The translations under genes were made by a program, and so were the position numbers. A stretch of 13,449 nt of DNA from Candidatus Fermentibacterota bacterium (GTDB taxonomy: Bacteria > Fermentibacterota > Fermentibacteria > Fermentibacterales > Fermentibacteraceae). Under the pieces are notes generated by a model. That model had not been told where the DNA came from, made no database searches, and was given only the letters and a program-made list of their open reading frames with translations. Shown piece after piece: positions 8,277 to 13,449 of this stretch (within the stretch, counting starts at the first letter, position 1; the number at the start of each line of letters is the position of its first letter). The stretch lies in the NCBI GenBank assembly GCA_022703195.1, contig JAKLEF010000021.1, forward strand, positions 1-13,449, written 5' to 3'.

Positions 8277-9074
8277 CTAGTAACTGCCGAAGATCCTCAG
8301 GTTGGGGATGGGCTGGTACCAGTAGTAGAACTCGATCCCGTACAGGATGCTGTCGACGGCTACCGTGTCCTCGACGATGTCGGTGATGCTCATCTTGACG
8401 AAGTTGTCGCTCTCGAGCTGGATGAAGAGCCTGTCACCGTCGATGAGATGGATCGAGTCGACATAACCGGAGTCCGGCGCGATCCTGGGATTGTTGCCCT
8501 TGGCCATCACGACGTGGTTCCCGTCGCCGAAGGGCGGCAGGTCGCCAGAATTGAGCCCGACGGGACTCTGGGCCCATCCGCCGTCGAAGCAGTAGGCATC
8601 CTGTACGAACGAGGGATCGGAGGCCTTGCCCACCGAGCCCTGCTCCTCGCCGAAGATGATCGCGTCGACGCTGTCGGCGGGGGCATGGTCGGACCAGAGG
8701 ATGTAGGATCCGCACGTGTTCGCGATGGTGTTGGCGTAATCTGCATAATCCTCGGAAGTGTCGACTCCCTTGAAGGCCAGTACCGTGTAGTAGCCCGCCC
8801 CTCCGTCATGGGACGAGACGTCGTCCACATAGGTCGTATCTTCGATGTTCACGAGTTCGTCCCAGTAGCCCGTGGTCTCGGACCAGTAGAGCCTGTAGCC
8901 GTCCACGTCGGGGACGGAGTTCCAGCTGAGGCAGACTTCGGTTCCCTCGCAGAGGGAGTCGACCACCATGAGTCCTGTGACCTGCGGCAGAGTTCCCGTA
9001 GGCGACGACGGATCGCCGCAGCCTGCAGTAACAGCGAGAACCGCACATGCGCAGACAAGAGATGTCTTCCTCAT
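8277..9074 (-). CDS. Fibronectin-III-like lipoprotein
   Basis: 265 residues from ATG 9074, which has GGAGGGG just upstream and starts a lipoprotein signal (MRKTSLVCACAVLAVTAGC, lipobox TAGC, Cys19). Longer in-frame extensions lack signal character. Residues about 30-118 look like one fibronectin type III domain: PQVTGLMVVDS, EVCLSWNSVPDVDGYRLYWSE, TTYVDD and GGAGYYTVLAFKG. The rest (about 120-265) is an Asp- and aromatic-rich domain I do not recognise, with further Cys at 121 and in AYCFDGG that could form disulfides. Likely tethered to the outer membrane, binding or displaying. It is divergent from the TIM-barrel lipoprotein, with a 121-base gap that probably holds both promoters. Its last codons and TAG lie where similarity to the metallopeptidase gene end begins, so its C-terminus may have been reshaped by that duplication. 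Confidence 0.85.
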   Translation of the reverse strand: MRKTSLVCACAVLAVTAGCGDPSSPTGTLPQVTGLMVVDSLCEGTEVCLSWNSVPDVDGYRLYWSETTGYWDELVNIEDTTYVDDVSSHDGGAGYYTVLAFKGVDTSEDYADYANTIANTCGSYILWSDHAPADSVDAIIFGEEQGSVGKASDPSFVQDAYCFDGGWAQSPVGLNSGDLPPFGDGNHVVMAKGNNPRIAPDSGYVDSIHLIDGDRLFIQLESDNFVKMSITDIVEDTVAVDSILYGIEFYYWYQPIPNLRIFGSY

Positions 9075-9195
9075 ATCCCCTCCATCGATCCTACCGTTAT
9101 TATCCGGAACGGGATATTGTAACCCGGCCGGCGCTCCCGCGCAATTGCACGGAGTCAGGCCGGCGGCATGGATTTCCGGCAAGGGAGGGCATGGG

Positions 9196-10116
9196 GTGTC
9201 AGGATCGGCGCGCAGTACTGTGAAGGGTCGAGTTACGGCAATGATATGCAGTCCGTTGGTCCTCATTTTCACTGCTCTTCTGCTGGCCGCCGGGTGTGGA
9301 TCGGATTCCCCGTCGGGGCCGGACTGGACAGGCGATGTGGGATACGCAGGCGTCAGGTCATCGAGCTACGGTGCCGACCCCTACCCCGATCCCGCAGGCT
9401 GGCAGGACTACGTCGAGGCCATGTCCGACGCCTTCCCCGGCTCGACTCCGTGCGCACTCTGGATAGTGGGAACCGTGGACGGGAGCATAGAGGGGATCAA
9501 CCTCGAATTCCCATCGGACGGCGGGACCTATCCCCATGTCAGCTTCACGGAGGAGGACCTGCACGAGGAGTACCTGGACTGGTTCGATCAATGCGGCATC
9601 AGAGTATTCCTGCAGGTCGAGCCCGGCTTCGCCGACTTGGATACTCTCATCACGCTCGTGTTGGACAGGTACGGAGACCATCCCTGCGTGGCCGGCTTCG
9701 GCGTCGACGTGGAGTGGTACGGGAACGTCACCGAGGGCGGGGAGGGCACTCCCGTGGACGACGCCTCGGCGGAGGCCTGGGAGACGCATCTACAGTCATA
9801 CGGCTCCGACCTGGGGCTCTTCCTTAAGCACTGGGACCCGGTATTCATGCCTCCGTCGTACCGGGGGAACCTGATCTTCGTCGACGACGGACAGGGCTAC
9901 GGCGACATGGAGGGCTACCTGGCGGACATGGCGGCCTGGGCGGAGGAGTTCGCGCCGAACCGGGTGTTCTTCCAGTACGGCTACGAAGCTGACAGGGTCT
10001 GGTGGGACCTGCTGGAGTCGCCTCCTGCGGACATAGGCGAGGCGCTTGCGGCGCAGACCGCCCAGGAATGCGGCCTCTTCTGGGTCGACTTCAACCTCGC
10101 CGAGCTCGATCCCTGA
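9196..10116 (+). CDS. Lipoprotein with predicted TIM-barrel, glycosidase-like domain
   Basis: 306 residues from GTG 9196, preferred because AAGGGAGGG sits six bases upstream and the n-region then has Arg/Lys. GTG 9220 and ATG 9241 are alternatives; the last gives an uncharged signal. The hydrophobic run ends in a lipobox, LAAGC, with Cys34 to be lipidated. The mature domain has alternating strand/helix blocks: CALWIVGTV, GIRVFLQVEPG, CVAGFGVDVEWYG (residues 164-176), LGLFLKHWDP, NLIFVDDGQGYG, NRVFFQYGYEADRVWW and GLFWVDFN. This is typical of a (beta/alpha)8 barrel. VDVEW with D171 and E173 resembles the strand-4 D-x-E acid pair of GH18-like hydrolases. I recall uncharacterised proteins of this shape but no named family. 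A cell-surface carbohydrate hydrolase is an inference. The 45-bp repeat begins 3 bases past its stop. Confidence 0.82.
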   Translation: MSGSARSTVKGRVTAMICSPLVLIFTALLLAAGCGSDSPSGPDWTGDVGYAGVRSSSYGADPYPDPAGWQDYVEAMSDAFPGSTPCALWIVGTVDGSIEGINLEFPSDGGTYPHVSFTEEDLHEEYLDWFDQCGIRVFLQVEPGFADLDTLITLVLDRYGDHPCVAGFGVDVEWYGNVTEGGEGTPVDDASAEAWETHLQSYGSDLGLFLKHWDPVFMPPSYRGNLIFVDDGQGYGDMEGYLADMAAWAEEFAPNRVFFQYGYEADRVWWDLLESPPADIGEALAAQTAQECGLFWVDFNLAELDP

Positions 10117-10118
10117 CC

Positions 10119-10163
10119 CGGCCGAGCCCTGGTTTCAGATGCTTCAGATGCAGTCGGAAAAGA
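10119..10163 (+). repeat. 45-bp intergenic repeat, copy 2
   Basis: Second copy of the element at 8109-8153; exact core 10128-10156, with tandem TTCAGATGC at 10134-10151. It fills most of the 68-base gap between the convergent TIM-barrel lipoprotein and metallopeptidase genes, starting right after the lipoprotein stop, so it may act as a shared transcript end. No strong stem is visible beyond the CGGCCG palindrome at its left end. Confidence 0.9.
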
Positions 10164-10184
10164 ATGCCTTGCTTCCAATTGATC

Positions 10185-11015
10185 TCAACGGCAGATATCT
10201 GTTCTGAATGATGATAGGTATTCCTCGAACCCCATTCCGTATGTTCTCTCGAAAACCTCGTCGGGATCGCTCCAGAACGTGTGCCCGGTCATGTACTCCT
10301 GGAAGCGCTCGCGCCCGAACCTGTCGATCAGATCATCCACTATCAGTGCGAACTCGCAGTAGATGAAGGGCATCCGGTTCTCGACATCAAGGGGCACGTC
10401 CTCCTCCGCATCCGTTCCATAGGCTTCCGGGGGCATCCAGTTGCCCTCCGCGATCAGCCGTACGGTTTCGGCGGAATCCGGGTAGAACGGAGTGCCCATC
10501 TGGCGCGAGCCGAGGGTCGCGACGCCCTCGAGCAGCCATTTCGGGTATCTGATCGAGGCCGGGATGCCCAGGTTCTGGAAGATCAGCACGTGGGAGAGCT
10601 CGTGCTCGAGATAGGTCTCTAGCGAAACCGTGCCGTCGGCGTCCTCCCTCGACAACCACGGCGACACCACGATCGTGCCGTTGTAGAAGGCGCAGAGACG
10701 GGCTCTGGATAACGACCTCCGCGAATAGGTACGGTCGTCGCCGAAAAGGAGTATCCTGGGCCTGGATGCGAACTGCAGCCCGTGGAACTCCTCGACCCTT
10801 CCGAAGACCGTGTCCATCCAGCGAAGATCGCCGAAGTCGTATCCCTTCTGGGTGAAGACGACGGCGTTATCGAGGTCGGTCCGCTCGAATCCGATGACCA
10901 CGGGCGAAAGCGGGAAGAGCTTGCCGAACAGCAGGATGTACGCCAGTACCCCCGCGACGGCCATCGATGCGGCAGCCGCGATCATCCTGGGAAGGCGCTT
11001 CCGGTTCCTGGTCAT
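10185..11015 (-). CDS. Membrane-anchored zinc metallopeptidase (HELSH, gluzincin type)
   Basis: 276 residues from ATG 11015, five bases after GGAGG; the in-frame GTG at 11021 overlaps that site, so it is less likely. The N-terminus MTRNRKRLPR followed by one hydrophobic segment (about 11-34) is a positive-inside anchor placing the domain outside the cytoplasm. The zinc motif HELSH is at 138-142 (Glu139 catalytic) in LEHELSHVLIFQNLG. Glu163 in KWLLEGVA is the expected third ligand, as in the Peptidase MA-like family. FYNGTIVVSPW before it matches the strand that lines such active sites, and the C-terminal helices (RFGRERFQEYMTG, GMGFEEYLSSF) also fit. Substrate unknown; envelope protein processing is a guess. 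A decayed copy of its 3' end lies at 8155-8276. Confidence 0.88.
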   Translation of the reverse strand: MTRNRKRLPRMIAAAASMAVAGVLAYILLFGKLFPLSPVVIGFERTDLDNAVVFTQKGYDFGDLRWMDTVFGRVEEFHGLQFASRPRILLFGDDRTYSRRSLSRARLCAFYNGTIVVSPWLSREDADGTVSLETYLEHELSHVLIFQNLGIPASIRYPKWLLEGVATLGSRQMGTPFYPDSAETVRLIAEGNWMPPEAYGTDAEEDVPLDVENRMPFIYCEFALIVDDLIDRFGRERFQEYMTGHTFWSDPDEVFERTYGMGFEEYLSSFRTDICR

Positions 11016-11175
11016 CGCCACCTCCGTGCAGGGATGCCTCCTCTATCCCCGGGGCATCCCTCCGTTCCTGGTTATGATGGCCCGAAAGGCCATACGGGCA
11101 GCGCGGGATTCCGCCGGGAAGAAACCGCGGACGGCGGCCCTCCCGTGTTCCCTGGCAGGCCCGGGGCCTGCTGGA
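11016..11175. other. Intergenic region with several inverted repeats
   Basis: 160 bases between two minus-strand genes. It holds GGGATGCC (11031-11038) facing GGCATCCC (11053-11060) across 14 bases, ATGGCC-CGAAA-GGCCAT (11077-11093), and the hairpin at 11155-11171. These could be leader structures for the metallopeptidase mRNA. No coding sequence is supported. Confidence 0.4.
11155..11171 (-). terminator. GC-rich hairpin after the propeller-like gene
   Basis: GCAGGC (11155-11160) pairs with GCCTGC (11166-11171) around CCGGG; the symmetry extends almost to the centre. It begins 4 bases past the stop of the minus-strand gene at 11176. No T-run follows. The position suggests termination or 3'-end protection. 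Confidence 0.5.
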
Positions 11176-12186
11176 TCAGAGTCCTGGCGTTCCCGCAGCC
11201 ATGCCTAGCCATGCCAGAACGGTCACGCCCTGGTCGGTGTCGGAACCGGCAGTCAGGAATACGCCTGGAACGTCGGTAGCCGCTATCCCGGTGAGTTCGT
11301 CCGCCGAGGCGAGACCGACCACGGCCTCCTCGATCAGTGTTCCATCAGGCTCGATGATGACAAGCAGCGGATATGCCGCGCCCCAGACCCAGGGCTGCTC
11401 CCCCCCGGGGGCCGAGGTAGCGCCGACGCCGATCAGAGCGCCCGAGGGAGCCTCGGTGACCTGGTTCAGGCCCGCGAGGCCCATCCCAGCGCCGGTCGCC
11501 TTCCACACCGGCTCGCCGGTCTCGCCGTCGAGCAGGCAGACGAACCATTCCTCGGGCGAGGTGAACCACTGCGAGACCCTCCCCGCGACGATCACATCTC
11601 CGGAGGAGGTCATGCCCAGCGAGGAGACCGACGGGCCGATCTCGCCCACCGGTTCCGCGAGGTCGAGCAGGTAGATGCTGGTCAGGAGCACCGAGAACAC
11701 GGCTTCGCCCTCCGGTGTGATCCTGACGATCCTCGTCCAGTCGCCGTTGCAGTCCGGGCGGCTGCTGACCAGGTATCCCGATTCCTGTGACCCGGCGACC
11801 ACCGGCCCGTTCTCGAACTCGTCCGTGCCATCGAGGATGCAGGTCCAGAGGGTGTCGATGCCCGATACGCAGGCCAGGGCCTGGCATCCGTCGCCGCCTG
11901 CCGGCTGGTATTCCGTGATGACGGGCATTGCAGAGAGATCGGCCTCGGCGCACACGATCGCGCCGTCCGGAGATGCCTCCATGGTCCATGCGGCCCAGTT
12001 GTTCGACACGGGCGGGGAATAGACGAACCTGCCGGCAGCGATACCGGGAAGACCGAATGCGCCGGCCTCGAACCCGTCGAGGTGGAGGGGTGACCAGCCC
12101 TCTGCCGGTATGGAGCACGGCTCCTCCGAGAGCACCTCGACCGACGTCATAGACGAACAGGAAAGGATCAGGAGCAGAGTAGTCAT
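11176..12186 (-). CDS. Exported beta-propeller-like protein, possible lipoprotein
   Basis: 336 residues from ATG 12186, nine bases after GGAGG; the TTG at 12195 abuts that site and is less likely. The N-terminus MTTLLLILSCSS is a short hydrophobic segment ending in ILSC, a poor match to a lipobox, so lipidation is uncertain. The body consists of repeated strand blocks of propeller character: WAAWTMEASPDGAIVCAEAD, GYLVSSRPDCNGDWTRIVRITPEGE, VSSLGMTSSGDVIVAGRVSQW, WFVCLLDGETGEPVWKATGAG and YPLLVIIEPDGTLIEEAVVG. The DGETGEPVW block is like PQQ-type propeller repeats. At least six Cys are present in the mature part, which fits an oxidising compartment. No catalytic motif is seen, and function and family name are unknown; a surface binding or scaffold role is inference. 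A GC hairpin follows the stop. Confidence 0.78.
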   Translation of the reverse strand: MTTLLLILSCSSMTSVEVLSEEPCSIPAEGWSPLHLDGFEAGAFGLPGIAAGRFVYSPPVSNNWAAWTMEASPDGAIVCAEADLSAMPVITEYQPAGGDGCQALACVSGIDTLWTCILDGTDEFENGPVVAGSQESGYLVSSRPDCNGDWTRIVRITPEGEAVFSVLLTSIYLLDLAEPVGEIGPSVSSLGMTSSGDVIVAGRVSQWFTSPEEWFVCLLDGETGEPVWKATGAGMGLAGLNQVTEAPSGALIGVGATSAPGGEQPWVWGAAYPLLVIIEPDGTLIEEAVVGLASADELTGIAATDVPGVFLTAGSDTDQGVTVLAWLGMAAGTPGL

Positions 12187-12469
12187 CGGCGGCAACCTCC
12201 GTATCTCGCCCGGGCAGGAAGCGGCATGCTCTCAGAACAGTCGGTCCTGGTTTCCGCTCACACGGCAATATCCGGGTCCGACGGAGACTGTGCCAAACTC
12301 CATGCCGTCATTCACAGGCACGCCGTTTCGTACGACGCCGAGTCCGTCTGTCGAAATACCGTCCGGCAAGCCGGGATGCCCCGGCTCTGTCCGTACTGCC
12401 CTCATGCACCCGATCCGGTATAGTGTACTCCGTGTTTCCCGCTCCCATGAACAGGACAGGAGGCGACGA
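12187..12469. other. Divergent intergenic region upstream of the barrel-like gene
   Basis: 283 bases between divergent genes. Contents: the hairpin AGCCGGG-ATGC-CCCGGCT (12369-12386, 7 bp stem); a weak promoter-like pair CTGCCC (12396-12401) and TATAGT (12419-12424), 17 bases apart; and AGGAGG at 12458-12463 six bases before the TTG start at 12470. Small open frames here lack ribosome binding sites and recognisable features. I see no tRNA. Confidence 0.4.
12396..12424 (+). promoter_or_regulatory. Possible sigma-70-like promoter
   Basis: TATAGT at 12419-12424 is a good -10 match, 17 bases after CTGCCC (12396-12401), a poor -35 (3 of 6). It would start a leader of about 40 bases ahead of the TTG at 12470. 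Confidence 0.3.
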
Positions 12470-13009
12470 TTGTCCGGATCGATTCCTGCAATGACTCTGC
12501 TCTGTATTCTCCTTCTCCTGTCCACGGGGGTGGCCGTGGCCAATCCATCACCCGGGGTTAACTGGGGAAAGGGCGGACTAAGCCTTTTGCAGACGGTCGA
12601 ATTCGTCGTTCAGGAACAATGGCCTACTTCGGATGATTCGAGCACGGTCATGATCCTCTATGGAGGGCCGTCGTTCGTCTATACGCACTCGCCGGACGAC
12701 CTGTCGGGGCCCGGGATCGGAGCCGAAGCCGGCGCAGAGCTCCGGAGGCAGTTCACCGGACGATCGAGTGGTCCCTTCATGAGCCTCTATGCCGGTGCAG
12801 GATCCCTGTGGCCGCTCTCCGAGTCGGAGTCCTCATGGATCAGGGCGGTTTCCGCCGGGTGCAAGCTGGGCTACAGGATCCCGCTGCGCAGGGATGGATC
12901 CGATATCGACCTGGAACCCTATGGGGCCCTGGCATGCGGATACTCGCTCGCAGGTGACGAATCCTTCTCGGTGGCGGTCTACCTGGGTCTGAAGTTCGCG
13001 TTCTTCTGA
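12470..13009 (+). CDS. Small outer-membrane beta-barrel-like protein
   Basis: 179 residues from TTG 12470, chosen because AGGAGG ends six bases before it. The open frame extends further left but has no ribosome binding site and no signal there. The N-terminus (SIPAMTLLCILLLLSTGVAVA) is a signal peptide, with predicted cleavage before NPSPG, after VAVA. The mature part alternates short amphipathic strands and turns: LLQTVEFVVQEQW, STVMILYGGPSFVYTH, GIGAEAGAELRRQF, PFMSLYAGAGSLW, WIRAVSAGCKLGYRIPL, LEPYGALACGYSL and SFSVAVYLGLKFAFF. The final strand ends in Phe, the typical C-terminal signal of outer-membrane barrels. Roughly eight strands would give an OmpA/OmpX-sized barrel. The fold is a prediction and no named family is recognised. 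There is no clear terminator; a weak hairpin lies at 13047-13061. Confidence 0.78.
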   Translation: MSGSIPAMTLLCILLLLSTGVAVANPSPGVNWGKGGLSLLQTVEFVVQEQWPTSDDSSTVMILYGGPSFVYTHSPDDLSGPGIGAEAGAELRRQFTGRSSGPFMSLYAGAGSLWPLSESESSWIRAVSAGCKLGYRIPLRRDGSDIDLEPYGALACGYSLAGDESFSVAVYLGLKFAFF

Positions 13010-13157
13010 CCTTCACGGCACGATGACAGGCAAGCGGCTGCACGGACACGCAACCCGCGTGCTCCGGCGGTTCCTTCAGGTTATTCTTCAGCCTGCCCGG
13101 CGACTGTGACGACTCTCGATCCGTGCTGCTGACACCTGACAGGGGGATGGTTGCGGG
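13010..13157. other. Intergenic region before the acetyltransferase
   Basis: 148 bases. A 5-bp hairpin CACGC-AACCC-GCGTG lies at 13047-13061, too weak to call as a terminator. AGGGGG at 13141-13146 is a plausible but somewhat distant (11 bases) ribosome binding site for the ATG at 13158. Nothing else was recognised. Confidence 0.4.
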
Positions 13158-13449
13158 ATGGAAGTATCGATCAGGAGAGAAACGGAGAAGGACCATAGAG
13201 CTGTCGAGGAGCTGAACCGCGAGGCGTTCTGGAACCTCTACCTCCCGGGATGCAACGAGCACTATCTCGCTCATGTCATGCGGAGCCACCCCGACTTCAT
13301 CCCCGAGCTGGACTTCGTGGCCGAGTCGGACGGCCGCATCGTGGGCAGCATCATGTACACGCGGGCCTGGCTGATCGGGGAGGACGGCGCCGAGAGCGAG
13401 ATCGTGAGCTTCGGCCCGCTCTGCGTGCTGCCGTCGCATCAGCGGAGGG
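13158..13449 (+). CDS. GNAT-family N-acetyltransferase, 3' partial
   Basis: The first 97 residues of a GNAT acetyltransferase that continues past the right edge. GNAT enzymes move an acetyl group from acetyl-CoA to an amine. The start MEVSIRRETEKDHRAVEELNREAFW is the usual first strand and helix. ELDFVAESDGRIVGSIMYTRAWL matches motif D strands, and VSFGPLCVLPSHQRRG is the start of motif A, with the Q-x-x-G pyrophosphate-binding loop cut off at the edge. The CNEHYLAHVMR block matches predicted N-acetyltransferases of the YhbS type. Substrate unknown. It is a cytoplasmic enzyme, which marks the end of the block of exported proteins. Confidence 0.92.
   Translation, partial: MEVSIRRETEKDHRAVEELNREAFWNLYLPGCNEHYLAHVMRSHPDFIPELDFVAESDGRIVGSIMYTRAWLIGEDGAESEIVSFGPLCVLPSHQRR

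Noticed and set aside
8268..9122. Plus-strand frame opposite the fibronectin-like lipoprotein
   Set aside because: No signal, motif or ribosome binding site. The minus strand has a clear lipoprotein signal and an FN3-like domain.
8118..10156. Both repeat copies can be read as a similar Cys/Arg-rich peptide (GFRCFRCSRK)
   Set aside because: No start codon with a ribosome binding site fits both copies, the contexts differ, and one copy starts right after a stop codon. The shared peptide is a by-product of shared DNA.
12226..12423. Possible 65-residue gene in the divergent spacer
   Set aside because: No ribosome binding site and no recognisable feature; probably a chance open frame.
12110..12469. 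N-terminal extension of the barrel-like protein
   Set aside because: The extension precedes a strong ribosome site and signal peptide, has no domain character, and overlaps the divergent promoter region.
13047..13061. Hairpin CACGC-AACCC-GCGTG as terminator of the barrel-like gene
   Set aside because: Only five base pairs, no T-run; such stems are common by chance in GC-rich DNA.

Overview
This window looks like a piece of chromosome from a GC-rich, probably anaerobic, Gram-negative-type bacterium. Evidence for an outer membrane is indirect: several lipoprotein signal peptides, a small beta-barrel-like protein ending in Phe, and a C25 (gingipain-type) protease with a C-terminal domain like type IX secretion cargo. 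The decarboxylase beta subunit at the left edge points to a sodium-coupled anaerobic metabolism. This combination fits FCB-group candidate phyla such as Fermentibacteria, Eisenbacteria or Krumholzibacteria. That placement is inference; there is no rRNA or marker gene here.

Left third (2-4383) is housekeeping. Three tightly spaced plus-strand genes form a likely operon: the Na+-translocating decarboxylase beta subunit (cut by the window edge), an NAD-dependent sugar-nucleotide epimerase/dehydratase and a SpoU/TrmH-family RNA methyltransferase. A minus-strand HerA-like ATPase of the DUF853/YjgR type converges on them, and the two facing stop codons share one CTAG.

The middle and right (4595-13009) are a run of eight consecutive genes whose products all appear exported or membrane anchored: a small AT-rich secreted protein, the C25 protease, an unknown lipoprotein, a fibronectin-III-like lipoprotein, a TIM-barrel-like lipoprotein, a membrane-anchored HELSH metallopeptidase, a beta-propeller-like protein and a beta-barrel-like protein. 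They are mostly single-gene units in alternating orientation, with GC-rich hairpins after several of them. A GNAT acetyltransferase starts at 13158 and runs off the right edge.

The most unusual signal is non-coding. The stretch 8109-8286 aligns colinearly with 10119-10300, which is the 3' end of the metallopeptidase gene plus its downstream spacer. The left copy has frameshifted, become AT-rich and acquired a perfect 15-bp palindrome. A 45-bp element at one end of both copies is much better preserved (41/45 identical, with 29 bp exact, containing a tandem TTCAGATGC). This looks like a decayed gene-end duplication next to an element that is either conserved or independently mobile.

No tRNA, rRNA, CRISPR array, insertion sequence or phage gene was seen. 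No gap between genes is longer than about 285 bases. Several genes start with GTG or TTG; starts were chosen from Shine-Dalgarno position and signal-peptide shape.
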